From NCBI RefSeq assembly GCF_021462225.1, contig NC_061797.1, forward strand, positions 35,800,147 to 35,864,146: 64,000 nucleotides of DNA. The letters run 5' to 3'. Each line of letters opens with the position of its first letter. Position 1 is the first letter of the stretch. The notes below the pieces were generated by a model. It had not been told where the DNA came from, did no database searches, and was given only the letters and a program-made list of their open reading frames with translations. The DNA comes from Girardinichthys multiradiatus (taxonomy: Eukaryota; Chordata; Actinopteri; Cyprinodontiformes; Goodeidae). The translations under genes were made by a program, and so were the position numbers. Shown here one piece after another: positions 45,561 through 58,760 of this stretch.

Positions 45561-47371
45561 GTGGAGGAGAAGAAAAAAGCTGCAGATTGGAAAATGGGAA
45601 AATGTATTTGTTGTTGTAAACTTAAGAGACTCAATTCATTTGAGGATTTGATTTGATTTCCAATGCATGACATGAGGAGGAGGTTTTATGCTGGAAGGGA
45701 AAGTTATACTGCTGATGTTACAAACAGTTTGAAAAGTTCCAATGAAGCAGCACTCAATAGGCAAGGTGCCCATCCATTCATGCATTCACCCATTCATGCA
45801 TCTTTCGCTTTCGTTTTTTCCCAACAAGTACAAAGAGGGTTAAGACGAACCAGATACACAGATACAAGGGTATAGATATCTTGAAAAAGCACCAATCAGG
45901 TCAAACAATAAAATGTCATTGCTTCAGCACATTGTCACCAGTCATTATCAATAACTTATGACAAGGTAATTCAGCTGCTTGCATGTAACCATAATGTGCA
46001 ACATCAGAATACTACAACCATAACATCTTTAAGCTTATCCATTAGCTGAGAGGTACTGGTTGTTTTGTTGTCATCACAAAAAGAAGGGGTAAACCAATTC
46101 TGAGAAGATTACGGAAAAAATGCCACTCGGCTATGGGGGAATCAGTTTAAACAAACATGCATTGTGAAATGAAGAACCCTCTTGTGAAAAGGTCTGACAA
46201 GGGTCAGAACTTTAAACAAAGGAGCAGAGTGAACAGTGTGTTATGAATAGTGTGTTTAGAGGGGTCAGGACTTTAGTGCTAAATACTGAAGCTTTACAAA
46301 GGAATGCACATTGGGCCATTTAAAAAAAAAAAAACGAGGGGATGGGTGGTGGAGCTGGAGGTGGGGTTAAGGTGAACTACCTGTCTACTGAATCAACATT
46401 AAACCAAAAGGGTGAGAAAGACAGAGAAATACAATGAGAGTGAAAAAACGAGGGGGAGAAAAGGGAGAGAAAGACCGTCCAGGGTTGAAGCTACCATTTG
46501 AGAAAAAGATGGAGCTTGTGTGTGTTGAGAGGGGGAAGGAAGGAGGAGGGGGCAGTGAGTAACAATCTGAAGAATCAGTGTTCCCCTCCGACCTGTAACG
46601 CTACTCCAACTGCATTGTTCAGTGACGGACAGAACAAGACACAGTCAAGAACAGCCAGCCAAGCCGGGGGATCAAATTATTCTGAGGGAGCAATGATTTA
46701 CCTTCCACAGCAGCCCCCCTTCTTCCTCTAGCCCACCCTCTGTTACCCACCTCCTCCTCCTTCTTTCCCCTCCCACTCCCACCCTTCCTCCTCTGAGAAG
46801 CAGAGTGATCCCCAACCCATTCCTGCTTAATCTCACAACCCCACAAGCCCGCTTCAACCCCACACACACACAAACAGAGGTGCACAGACGTACATATCTC
46901 AGACTCGAAACACACCTGCATGGCATTGTGTTCATGTTGAAACTTACTCAAACGCAATGCTGGAACTGAGTGCACGCACACACACGGGCAAACACAAGGG
47001 GTAAGACTGAGATGGAAACGTTGAGAAGAAGCAGGTCTGTGTGTGAGTGAAGACGTGGAGGTTTTCTCCACTCCAGGTTCCACAGAAGGAGGGCAAAAGA
47101 GGGCAACTTTTCTGATGGCAGACCATCAGAAAAACTGCAGCAGTCACGTTTTTCTATATGAGAATCGGAACAAAGTAAAAATGTATGAGTTTTATTCGGG
47201 ATCTTTTAGGCTTGTGTTTCTGAGTTTCAACAGGTGACTGAATGGTCCCACATAGTGATGTTGGTTCAACACAATTTGTTCCCCCTGGGGTTCCAAATCT
47301 GATTGCAGATGATCAAAATGAGGTCAAACCCTTATACCACTTAACAAAGAAAGCACTAAAGAACAAACCTA
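45561..47371. other. Intergenic DNA with purine- and pyrimidine-rich patches
   Basis: No gene. About 46430-46560 is purine-rich and about 46705-46800 is pyrimidine-rich. The minus frames over them (46619-47083, 46672-46935) are low-complexity shadows. Confidence 0.45.
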
Positions 47372-47389
47372 ATTGAATCAGAATCAGCT

Positions 47390-48361
47390 TTATTGCCAAG
47401 TTCGTACATACAAACAAGGAATTTGACTCCGGTACATTTTGCTCTGTGGTTTTGTTTTTGCATTACAGAATATACATATATACAATATACAAATATACAC
47501 ATATATAAATAAAAAGGTGCATTTGCAACATCTGTATGCTGTTGTTTTGTACTCTATTGAATGTTCAACAGAGAAACAGCCTTGGGGGAAGAAACTGTCT
47601 CTGTGGCGGCTGGTTTTAGTAAACAGTGCTCTGTAGCTGCGGCCTGAAGGTAAAGCTCTGAACAGTTTATGTGCAGGGTGTGTGGGGTCTGCAGAGATTT
47701 TTGCAGCTCTTTTTCTGATCCTAGACCTGAATAAGTCCTGGATGGAGGGAAGGTCAGCCCTGATTATTCTCTCTGGAGTCCTGATTATTCGTTGCAGTCT
47801 GGACCTGTCCTGTTTTGTGGATGAGCCAAACCACACTGAGATGGATGAAGACAGGACAGACTGAATGATGGCAGTGTAGCTGCCCCAAGGCTGTTCAACA
47901 GAGAAACAGCCTTGGGGGAAGAAACTGTCTCTGTGGCGGCTGGTTTTAGTAAACAGTGCTCTGTAGCTGCGGCCTGAAGGTAAAGCTCTGAACAGTTTAT
48001 GTGCAGGGTGTGTGGGGTCTGCAGAGATTTTTGCAGCTCTTTTTCTGATCCTAGACCTGAATAAGTCCTGGATGGAGGGAAGGTCAGCCCTGATTATTCT
48101 CTCTGGAGTCCTGATTATTCGTTGCAGTCTGGACCTGTCCTGTTTTGTGGATGAGCCAAACCACACTGAGATGGATGAAGACAGGACAGACTGAATGATG
48201 GCAGTGTAGAAGATAACCAGCAGCTCCTGTGGAAGGTTGTACTTCTGGAGTTGCCTCAGGAAGTACAGTTTCTGCTGGGCCTTCTTTCGAGCAGTGTCTA
48301 TGTGTGAAGACCATCTCAGGTCCTCAGAGATGGTGGTTCCTAGGAACCTGAAGTGGTCCAC
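47390..48361 (-). pseudogene. C-terminal polymerase fragment of a Rex1/CR1-like LINE
   Basis: A 323-codon open frame. Residues 1-50 give DHFRFLGTTIS…KKAQQKLYFLRQL, a hallmark of the region C-terminal to the reverse-transcriptase fingers and palm. A block TAIIQSVLSSSISVWFGSST…LPSGRSYRAL…RDSFFPQG then appears twice, because of the 330-bp duplication. The tail after about residue 265 is read-through into the 3' untranslated part. No catalytic YADD is present. The duplication is exactly 110 codons, so the frame stays open, but the product is only a fragment of a LINE protein. Confidence 0.82.
47562..48209. repeat. Perfect tandem duplication, period 330 bp
   Basis: Positions 47562-47879 and 47892-48209 read identically by eye, separated by a 12-bp junction (47880-47891). 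The junction begins an inverted copy of neighbouring sequence: CCCCAAGGCTGTT at 47883-47895 is the exact reverse complement of 47905-47917. A template-switch event would explain it. Perfect identity means that it is recent or an assembly artefact. Confidence 0.95.
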
Positions 48362-48619
48362 AGCTAATTGTATGCTGCTTGATCTGAGCTAAAATTTCAT
48401 CTCGCCACCCATTGCAGAGAAGAAACAGAAGCTGAACAAGGTCTTATTTCTTAAGAAAACAAGCTGTCCATCATTACGACATTAATGATGGAAATGTACA
48501 GTTAATAAACTGGCTGCTACAAACTGACAGAAAAACGTAATAATTATAAATCATTGCAATTGCAGCTGCTACTTTTATGGCTGTGGGTGCAGTAGACACA
48601 TGTAACACAGTGCATTTTG

Positions 48620-49640
48620 TTGTTTATTGTTCATATGTGCATATAGTATTTCTAAAGACCTTGTGACATAAAATTCACACCAAATGTCGGTAACAGCCCA
48701 AGTAACCCACAGACACCAAAAGTCAAAACAAATAAGTCAATATATTAAGTTATGTGTGGAATGGTAGAGGGAATAAGGAATGAACACACTTGCAGATATT
48801 GATTTAATTATCAATTTAAAAAAAAGCCTTTTTAATAACGACAAGGTCTTCAAGATGTCTCCTGTTTGGAGAAAGTAGTCTGGTGCATTGCTCAGGTGTA
48901 ATTTTAAAGTTATTTTTCATCTAACCTGTCTACAGATCTTAAAGGTTCAGGGGGGGTCTCTTCTTTGCAATCCGATCTTCATTTGCCTCTATAGATTTTC
49001 AATTTGATTCAAGTTGAGTGACTGACCATACAATTCTAGTAGCTTTACCGTCTTTATCTGAAACGAGCTGAGAGTTTGCTGGGCTGTAAGTTTGGGATCT
49101 TTGTTTGTTTACTCTCCAAATTTTGACCAAGAATGTCCTGGTACATTTATCCATTTATCCTTCTATAAGTTACATTAATTCTGCCAGTACCATATGCTGG
49201 AAAACAACATGAGATTCTAAACTGCAAACTTCACTGTGATTGAGTTGTTGTTTTTGTTTTGATGACGTACCATTAAAGATGATGGAACCATTTCACTTTT
49301 CTAACATGGTGTGCGGACTGACATCCAGACAGTTCAGTTTTAGTCCCATCTAATCAGACTACATCATTCCCGTGATTCACTGACTTGCTAAAATGTTCTA
49401 GAGCAATTTTCAAAGCTTCAACATGATTTTCTTCAGCTGTGGAGTTGTGTGTGGCAAGCATTCATTGAGGCAATGGTGGTTGACTGCATTATAAATTGTT
49501 TTCATGGAACTGAAACACTGAACCTGCTAATTCCAGGTCTTTCTGATGTTTTTTTCTGATGAGTGGTCATGTGACAAATCTTCAGGAATATTCTCTTGAC
49601 TTCTGTTTAAAAATCCTGTAAGGGGCAGCCTAGCTGGCTG
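48620..49640 (-). mobile_element. Tc1-like transposon of the same family as at 29412
   Basis: The left end 'tatttctaaagaccttgtgacataaaattcacaccaaatgtcggtaacagccca' parallels the left end at 29412. Antisense transposase blocks follow: 'caaccttcagggg'-type text near 48945, 'atgtcctggtacatttatccatttatcc' near 49134, and 'ttcagttttagtcccatctaatcagac' near 49337. The right end was not found. Frames are broken. Confidence 0.68.
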
Positions 49641-52516
49641 TGGCGAAATCATGTGTTTTTCTCTTCCAGATTATATCCCCAACGTTGCTCACTGGAGATT
49701 TCAGAAATTTGGACCTATGTCATTAGTATGTTTAGCAACAGTAAGGTTGATAAGTTATTGAGAGAACTGTTTGCTTTTAGGTATCATTGAATACTCCTTG
49801 TGTGATAGATTGGTAATGAAAACCTATTTATAAGCTATGTAATGTGCACTAAAACAAGTGATGTTAATTGTACTAATAAGATTGCTTTTTTAAAACCAAC
49901 AGATTTCTTGTGTGGTTTTCTATGTCATTTCCCCCCGTTTTTCATGCTTTCAAAATGTACATCCTGACATTCCATTTCCTCAGTCCCTTGTAATCTTTGT
50001 GTTTGTTGCAGTCCAGTTTGTCGCTGAAACCTGATGCAGCTTATTGTTCCTTTAAGTTTTGTGTAACATTGTAAATATCCCATTCTACCCCACTGGTAAA
50101 GCAAATCTGGCCTGACACAGCAAGGCAACCAGACTCATCATACTGATTGCCTAAGGTGCTAAATCAGCAGGTAAACACCCCTGACATGATCTTGTGTGAG
50201 ATGTTAGTTAAGTTGCTATACTCATCTGCTTCCTTGATGTTTGCTCTTGAAGAATCTCTGTTACAAAAATGACAGTAGGATTTACATGTTTGTTTTATGA
50301 ATTCAAGGAAATAATATTTTTTAAATTAAATGGTATGATACAACTTGAATGTTTTGAAAGGTGCTTTGAAATAACATGCATTATTATTATTAACTTATAC
50401 CTTTTTTGTGCTATTAATAAGGACTAATGACTGATCAGACAAAAAAGATGGAACAACTTGTATGCATGGCACAGCAAACAAAGACCTTTGTATCCAGTCA
50501 GTTTCGTATCAAAGCCTAATATATCACGTTTCACATTTTCTCCCTAATGGAGACATATTATTTTTCACAAACTGACATGATTTACGGACATCTTAATGAA
50601 AGGTCTGTGGTCAGACTACAACAGGTACAATTACCAAATCCCCCTCATACAACCTGTTTTATAGGTTCTTGATGGCTGATTTTTAACGACATAGCAGGAC
50701 TATTTCAACTCTTCTATGCAACAGACAATAGACAACAACCCTAACCCAAGAACACAGCCTTTAGCAAGCAGCTGAATTTTTGATTTTATCTGTCATGAGT
50801 CATGACTTGTTGGTCCATGTTGTGATTTACCTCTAGATTTGGCCAAGGTGATCAAAACACTGCACTAGAGACTCCAGTAAGTAACCTAACATCTAAATGA
50901 GACATTAATAAGATATATTCACCATGCTATATGTCATCAGTTAGGAAACAGTTTAATTAACTCTGAATTTATCAGTTTATTAATTTATTTACTCTTTAGT
51001 TTCTGGATTGATGGTTTAGAACAGTTGCAACAAAAGTTGTTGTTTTTTTCATTATTTCTATTGGCAGTCAGTTCTGACACCCAAACATATGCTGTCAAGA
51101 TCACAAAAAGGATTTTGTTTCACTCTAGGTCTCTTTAAGGTTGTACATTTTGTAACAACATTTTTTTCTTTTGTTGAGGACAGCTTGCTGATAATAGCTA
51201 TGTTTTCTCTTCAAGGATTCCAAAGCTTCAAAGGTGTATGCTGTAATTCGAGTCTGCCTACTTCAAGGAGACAGTTTGACATCCTCACCGTGTGGGTGCT
51301 TTGTTCAAATATCACACAAGTCTCAACACATTTCAGATGAAAACACAGCAAACTTTCCCTTCAGCTGCATCCAACTGTCTTCTTGGCCATCATTTCGATT
51401 GTCCAGAGGATTAATCATACTGCAGGAGGAATGGCATGTTGTCAGGATGAGATACAAGCCAATTGGCCTGATTCCACAAAGTTATTTGACTTCTAAATTG
51501 GACCATATGCCTTTAATTTTCTAGCAGACGTCTTTTCTTCACTTTGAGAATAATTTTATACATGTTTAAAAATACCACTATTGGTGTTTCTGAGGAGAGT
51601 TTTGACTTATCTCAGCAATGGTGAATAATAAAATTACAAATAACCGATTCCTTTTGGAAATAACTTATAAGGGCGCCCATTACGCAAAGGTAGCTTGCTC
51701 TTTACAGTAAAATCAGAAGTAGGATCTAGCTGCTTGTTATAGTTTTATGAGCCGCTTTATTGCTAAATATTGATATAGATAATAAACAAATACATTTTTA
51801 GCAAAGTAGTCCATTATGTCAGTGATTGGCAATCTGGCATGTGGGCCTCAAAGCTCACAGCATCCGGCCCGCAGGTAATAAATTATTAAAACATCAGTTG
51901 CAATAGCATACAGTAATTTGTTTTATTGTAGCTCAGAAAGGGTTTATGGTGGCATACACGTTCATCAAAGTGGAAGCAGCTTGACCAACCCAGTCAGGCC
52001 ACTTGCTTGCAAATGGCAACCATATGAAGAGCACCAGAGTGCCCATGAGCAAGGCAACTGATACATTGAACTGGATAGAGAACTGATCGGAGTTAGAGTG
52101 TTAAAATGGAAAGTCTTTTCACTTTTTTAGCTAAAAATTGTTTTCTGTTGAGTTGTTCTGTGACTTGTGGAGAAGTACAGTGACGCTGTATGATAATATC
52201 ATTTCATGCTGATATCATTTCTCCTTATATATGCTTCATCTAGCTGTCCTCAACTGAAAGTAAAACAAATCTGGTTTTGAACGGTACATTAACTTAATTC
52301 CTGTTCCTGTTAATTCCTGTAAGCACTTTTGTTGTCCAATTTAAAACTGTTCATTATTTGTCTTGTATTTGTTTTATTCCTTTATTTAACATTAATTCCA
52401 TTTTTAAATAGGTTTTTATGTATACATTAATGCAAAGGGATTCATTAACATTACACTCATAATTAAACCAAAAGAGAGAAGGAAATACTGGTTAAGGGAA
52501 AAAAGGTAAAAACTTT
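49641..52516. other. AT-rich intergenic DNA, no gene recognised
   Basis: The frames at 51089-51340 and 51234-51524 have no domain. A 'gcggcccgcagg'-type phrase at about 51860-51875 (catccggcccgcaggtaat) hints at a hAT-derived scrap but is too short to call. Confidence 0.45.
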
Positions 52517-52725
52517 GATATATGGACAGGTCACAAGTCCATCACAGTAATTCATGCACGCACTCACACCTGAAGGCCATTTAAAATATCTATTTATCCT
52601 AACATGCATGTTTTTGGACTGTGGGAAAAATCCAGAGAAATCCCAGCTCTAGGGGAGAACATGCCAATTCCACATAAGAAAGGCCCATAGGATTTGAAGC
52701 GAAGACTCTCTTACTGTGAAACTGA
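52517..52725 (-). mobile_element. Diverged SINE copy (minus strand)
   Basis: Reverse-complement matches to the SINE at 43161 run in order: 'ggacaggtcacaagtccatcacag' (its 'ctgcgatggacttg' region), 'catgcatgtttttggactgtggg', 'ggggagaacatgccaattcc' and 'gaaaggccc'. It is much more diverged than the other copies, so it is older or from a related subfamily. No clear target duplication. Confidence 0.75.
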
Positions 52726-55064
52726 ATGTATTTTTGTTAAGTTTGATAATTATGGCATACAGCTTATGAAAAACATATTTTCATTGGCACTTTGAATATT
52801 TGCATATTTTAAAAGACCAATAAAATAAACAAAAATATTTGTGGGAGGAAAAACTGCCAGAAAAAGGGGCTCTAGCAACAGGAATAACATTGAGAAGATT
52901 GCAAAGCAAATACAATTCAAGAGTTTGAGAGATTCACAAGATGTGGATTGCAGCTGGAGCCAGAGCTTCAAGATCACACAAAGACACATCCAGGGTATGG
53001 GCTACAACTGTAAAACCTCTTGGGTCAACCCTCTCCTGAACCAGAGACAACTTCAGAAATGTCCTACCTGAGTTAAAGAGAAAAAGGGCTGGACCTCTGC
53101 TCAGCGGTCCAAAGTCACCTTTTCAGATAAAAGCCAATTTTGCATTTCATTTGAACATCAAGGTTGCATAGTTTGAAAGAAAAATAGAGAAGCACAGTTT
53201 GTATCAAAAAACATTGTTAAAAACATTATTTTGTTTTATTTATTTGCTTTTTTGTAATATTGAAATTTTCTGACAACTTGAATTTGGGGGTTTTATTAGC
53301 TATAAGTAATAAACAGAAAAATTGCCAGAAAGAAACACTTGAAAAATATTATCTGTTGACACTGAATCTATATAACATAGGAGTTTCATTTTATAAAGGG
53401 AATTACTAACCTACATTTTTGATGACATTTTAGTTTGCTACATTGTGTTTACCTTGTTTCACCAATTCATTACATTAGTCACTTCTAAATTTCCTTCAAA
53501 TGTCAAACGATGACTTACTTATGAGTTTGTAACTGATATGCCCAAAAAGAACCGTGAAAGGACAAATATGGAAAACAATCTCTCTTTTAATGCCAGGCAA
53601 AGGAAAGAGACACACAGACTGTTTGCTTCACTGACCAGCAATTAGATTAAAGGCACAGTTCTTGAGCAGCAGACCAGAAAATAATAGGAAAGGTGGACAG
53701 GGTGGGATGGGAAGGGGACTGTCCCAAAGGTGAGCAACACAGCTCAGCTTGTTGTATCCTATGATTAGCCCTTTGTGTCCTGTAGTTCGTGGCTGTAATC
53801 AAAAGACTAAAACAGGGCTAATCGTTATAAATGAGGGCTAAGGAGAAGATGGAAAAAAAGCAAGTGGGTGGGCCAGATGAGGTCTTTGTACTGCCCTTCT
53901 ACATCACCTCCCCTCGCTAATTAAGTGACACTGAGGGTGGAGGAAGCTGAGGAAGGCTAGGGAGGGATAGAACAGAAAACTACAGGGGAGGAGGAGAAAT
54001 GGGACAGCAGAGGACAGATGATGAAGGAGGCGGATGTGAAGAGGATGATCACCCTGTAGGATCTCAGGCAACAGATGGTCACCTAACAGAGAGGGTGCAG
54101 ACCAGACAAGGGAGTTGCAGAAGGGGGCAAACCCGCTACTGTTACAGCACATTTGACACACAGGGGGGATGGAAACTGACTCACTTCAAGTCATATTTCA
54201 ACATAACTAAACAAATGTTGAGTGGAGCTGAAAAAAACGCCCTCAGGTGTTCGATCCAGCTGCTCCAAAGTCCTGCTGTTTTATTCACAATAAACTGAAT
54301 AATGAATGTATGTAAAGATAAAGCCATAAGAAGAGATGTGTCTCTATCAACAGCTAAATGCTGTACGCTTTATCAAAGGAATCAGCAGTGTCTCCTTGAA
54401 GAGATATTTTACTAAATAAAGATGGGCACGGGTTTTTTTTTTGCTCACTGATATTGTGTAAGAGGCGCTGATTTGTAAAGGAAGTGTTGCTAGTTTTAAT
54501 CTGCTCATACTGGACACACATCAATTCTTTTGTTTAGTCCCTTGTTGTAAGGGTGAAATTCAAGAAATAAAAGCCATTGTGCACAAATTAATGCGCAATT
54601 TTGAGTTTTCATAATCACCAACACAACAAGAGGAGTAGTTTTTATCTCCTTTAATTATTTCAGTTATTTCTCATGTAAACCTAAACGTGATTTCATCAAC
54701 AGAGCTCCCAGGATTATTTCTTGCCTTACCAAGTCCTTGAGTAAAATAACTCTTGAAAAACCGCTGATTAGTTAGTTTTTTTATTCTTTTCCTTTGACTC
54801 TATAATCAAAAATTATAACATGAACTATTTAGACAAACCTTTGCTCTCAGACAACAGCCTTGTTTGGTACAAAGAAAAAAAAAACAATGTCAACCTTTAC
54901 ATCTTTTGCCACAAGTGTTTCTATATCAAGAATTTCACTGCTAGACCAACAAAAGTAATACATATTTTTATAATAGAAGGAAATGATTTGTTGGAAAGCA
55001 TAAGTGAACAACGTCAGTGAATGTCATGAAGGCCATCTGACACCACACAGGTCAGGCATAAAGC
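52726..55064. other. Intergenic DNA, possible conserved stretch at 53580-54170
   Basis: No gene. The 53580-54170 part is GC-balanced and purine-rich and could be regulatory. The frames there have no domains. Confidence 0.4.
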
Positions 55065-55835
55065 TGTAGCAAAGTTTATAGCAGCGTTAGGTTAAAACAT
55101 GTTAATTTAGTCATCTGAAAATGGAAGAAGTATGGCAAAACTGCACCCGCATTAATTAAAGAAACCCATGGCAACTCCTAAAAACTGCATAGCTCAGGTA
55201 GGGGAATCTGTTGTCAGGAAGTATTAATTGTGAACTTCATCAATTAGACTTTTATCGAAGAGGGGCGAGAAGAAAGCCACTGTGGAAGCAAAGATGTAAG
55301 ATGTCCTGTAGGCAATGTACCTCAAGCAATAAAGGGTACATGGAGAACATGTGGATGTGTTGTGGTCAGATGCGAGCAAAACTAAACTTCTTGTCCATGT
55401 TGCAAAACACAATGTGTAAAAGAACACTGTACACTACTCTAAAGACAGAATCCCCACCTTTAAACAAAAACCAATAAATTGGCAAAATTTGAAAATTAGC
55501 TGCTCGTTATCAAATTTGATTAAAATCAAGCTATTTTGTAAAACAAAAAAAATAAGAAGAAAAGACGTTAGTCTCTAGATTTTCAAATCAGTTAGAGACA
55601 TACCACCAAACAAACTGCAGCTAGAAAAGTGATTCTAGAAAACATTTGACTCAGTGGAACTAAATATAAATGTATGCCACACTTTCAAGATTATAAAACC
55701 ATGTGCCTGTTTCCTGCCATTCCCCGATAATCCACATTTTGTGTTGGTCTATCACTTAAAATACCACAATAATATATTTGACCATAATGTGATACAATGT
55801 ATAAAACGTCAATGGATATTAATACTTTTGCACTT
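55065..55835 (+). mobile_element. Tc1-like transposon, strongly decayed
   Basis: Transposase-derived text in order: 'catctgaaaatggaagaagtatggcaaaactgc' (about 55113), 'cccatggcaactcc' and 'gctcaggtaggggaatctgttgtcagg' (N-terminal domain), 'cgaagaggggcgagaagaaagcca', and 'gtggtcagatgcgagcaaaactaaacttc' (about 55360). It ends with the family's right terminal repeat ('cttttgcactt' at about 55825). The catalytic block is deleted and the left terminal repeat is absent. Confidence 0.8.
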
Positions 55836-58394
55836 CACATTCTTCAAAGCAAATGTAAAAGACAAGGTGATCCTGAAGTGTCATTACAGGCACCTTTGGG
55901 CTGCACAGGGCAGGCCCGGATAGGCTCAGCAGATGTCAAATTGGCCTCCAAACACCATCCCAACAGACAAAGTTGCCAACCACAGCCCCCAACAGCTTCC
56001 AGCATCCTGTAAACATTGTCCATCTTGGCTACCTTTTATTTGAAAGGTGTCACAAACAATGGCATGCCAGCTTTGTAAACATGTGAGCTCATAACAGGTT
56101 TGGGTTGCACAACTGCCGAAATTGTCCTGCAAGGCTAGGCAGAGTTAAACCAAAATGCACTTTGACACAAAATAAAGCATTACCAGGCACCGAGGGAGCT
56201 GCAGTGGGGGGTCATGGGCTTTGCCCAACTAGCAGACGGGTAGAGCAGAGCAGGGTCAGAGAGAAGGTGGTGGAATTGGGGGGGGAGGCTGCATTCTTCA
56301 CTTTCAAAAATGGAGAACAAGATCAGATAATCTAGAAAAAACAAACTTCATGTTCATATTGAGGTTGCTCCAGGACATATGAGATGGCTGTTAGGCCAAA
56401 GGAAAATGAGATAGCTATTTCAGTTACCTTAACACAACAGAAAAATGATAATCACAATTTGTGCACTGTATTAATAAGAAATGGGGAAACTGTGTTGGAA
56501 GGCCAGGAGGTTCAGAGGTATACAAAACCAAATGACTTAAAGGTACCTCAGAAGTCAACAAATCACATTTTGACCAGCCAAACCAAACTTGACACCAACA
56601 GAAAGAGGGTGGATATTTGACTGACTTCTGGTAAATTAGCAAATAAACTGTAAATCGTAGTGTTCCCATTTGACAGTGGAGTCTGTAGAAAAGAGGACAC
56701 CAGTATTGGTGTCTATAACAGTGACAGCAGCCAGTTTATTGACTGAGTTTGATATATGATCTGAATGCTCTGCAGGGCCATGTTTTGACCTTTGACTTAG
56801 CAGCCCTCAGGCATCGTCCTTTTGCCCATCGGCAGATGTGACTAACTAGGGCAGATTTCTCCTGCCATGTGACAGCTTGTTAGACCCCCCTTCCTCCTCC
56901 CTTCCTTCTCTCTCTTCATATTGCAGACTACACAGACCTCTGCCTCTTGCATCTTAGCACCCAACCGGTCCTGCTCTTCAGTCTGTCCCTTCTGGTCCCC
57001 TGGGAGAATCATTAAGAAATCCCTACTCCTCCCCTGAAATTTGACTGGCACCATCAGCACCTTATCCACTCCATCCCTCCACATACAGGATGTTCTTAGC
57101 AGCTTTTATAGCAAATCTGAAGCAACAGCTGGATAGAGGGAGGATAAAGAAGCATGGGTTAAAGTGTCTGGGTATAAACACAATAGTAATCTATCTTGTC
57201 TGACCTTCCTGACAAAGTACAAAGGGTGGAAACAGGAGTAACGAGGTTTTGGTGCCACTGGCCACACATCATGTTACTGTCCAGTGCTCCAGCAGGTGTT
57301 TTTTGATAATATTTCATCCACTGCCTTTTCACAAAAATGTCTATGAGACCTCAAAAATCTGTTGTCTTTCATTTGAATGTCTCATCAGCTGTTAAGAGGG
57401 ACTTCTGTATTGCAGGAGTGTGAGAAGGATATCAATCAAATAGAATCAAATAGAATCTGTTTATATTTGGCTTTAAGTCTTTAAATTGAAAGGAAACTAA
57501 AATCTTAGCCATATAGTATATATGCATAACAAAGATTTAAAAGCCTAATGATATTTTTCTCATTCCAGATAAGAAGCGTTTCTGTTGCCAACATAACTCT
57601 GTCTCTACATGTTATACGATATTGTATTCCTCACCAAGTGCAGATCTGCTGCAGCTAAGTGGAAGAAAAACAGTCAGTGCTTGCCAGAGAGAGGTGTCAC
57701 TTGTTCTCAGTATTAGTAGTGGTGTAGATAAGAAAACAGATGGGACAGGGCAGGTCAGAGGGCCATGCTATGCCTGACAGGTTTGTTTATTTGGCCTGTC
57801 TCTGATATCCTGCTTTGTCCCCCCCCTCTACGCTCTGCACCGACTCTGCCTACAGCCTGACCTGGAAGTGACCATGCAGAGATGGATCAAGGCCACTTTT
57901 CACCATGAGAGTCAACATTAACCGCCCAGCTCACCACTCAGGCCAACTCAAAACACATGGAGCAAGTGGGGGCTTCTTACCCCCTCTGACAAGAATAACA
58001 ATTGACTAATTTGTACATGGATAGCTGAGCTGAGCTCAGATATTGCGGGGGGAATTTCAATTAAAACAAGCCTGTCTGACAAAATGAAAGTGACAGAAAG
58101 TGGATGAAAAAAAATGTCCTAAAATTACGTGTAAATGTGTTTATTTTATTTTAGTTCTTCTGCTTTAAAGCTCTTTCCATAAGAACTAACAAGATCAAAC
58201 TGCAACATCTCCTCTTTCCACCAGTCTGTGTGAGGTCTGAGGACCCAGAGCCTGAGACAGGTCAGGATTGATAACCCTGCCTGGACTTAAACAGATAAGC
58301 CACTAACACTGAGGTAAAGAGGCTCTAAGGAAGATAAACTCGATCCAACAGATGCCAGAAGAAGTGATAGATTTTTTGAGTGAGTCCTCATCCT
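55836..58394. other. Intergenic DNA, several GC-balanced patches
   Basis: No gene. A pyrimidine-rich patch lies at about 56885-56920. About 57830-58090 is high-complexity and could be a conserved non-coding element. Confidence 0.4.
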
Positions 58395-58760
58395 AAAATT
58401 CAAAAGATAGCATATTCTCTCACGAAACCTTGTGGAAGAAGGTGCCCTGGTTAAATGAAAACTGAAGTGGAACTTTCTGCCCTAAATGCAAAACTCATCA
58501 CTCTGAACAGATCATCCCCACAGTAGAAACCTGTTGTTGCAGCATTATGCTCTGGGGATGCTTTCCAGAAGGGTCAGAGAAGCTGGTCAAAGTTGATGAA
58601 AAGATGGATGGAGCTAAAAAAAGGCAGTCCTGGAAGAAAACCTGGTAAAGGGCTCAGTGCACTTTACAATGGGGAGGAGGTTCACCTTCTGGCAGCATAA
58701 AAATCCTAAACAAAAAATTCCTAAATCCTAAACATTGCAAGGCAGTGTAGTTGTTTTACT
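58395..58760 (+). mobile_element. Tc1-like transposase fragment
   Basis: Recognisable blocks are 'gtggaagaaggtgccctgg', 'gaacagatcatccccacagtag', the catalytic 'ttgcagcattatgctctggggatgcttt', and 'gtcaaagttgatgaaaagatggatggagc', followed by 'ttcaccttctggcagcataaaaatcc', where FQQDND has decayed to a Trp-Gln-His-Lys-Asn string. No terminal repeats. Confidence 0.8.

Larger units (their letters stand above)
47372..48375 (-). mobile_element. Rex1/CR1-superfamily LINE, 3' end, with internal duplication
   Basis: The 3' end ('gaatcagaatcagctttattgccaagttcg' on the + strand) marks the tail of a non-LTR retrotransposon running on the minus strand. The coding part is the C-terminal region of its polymerase, after the catalytic core. 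The element starts abruptly near 48375, consistent with 5' truncation on insertion. A related 3' end fragment lies at 36322. Confidence 0.8.

Noticed and set aside
46619..47083. A 154-codon minus-strand frame
   Set aside because: It is driven by purine- and pyrimidine-rich low-complexity DNA and has no domain.
47562..48209. A two-unit protein repeat of biological meaning
   Set aside because: The repeat unit is LINE polymerase tail and arises from a DNA-level duplication with a junction artefact.
51830..51900. A hAT-derived fragment
   Set aside because: Only a short phrase resembles such elements, too little to support a call.
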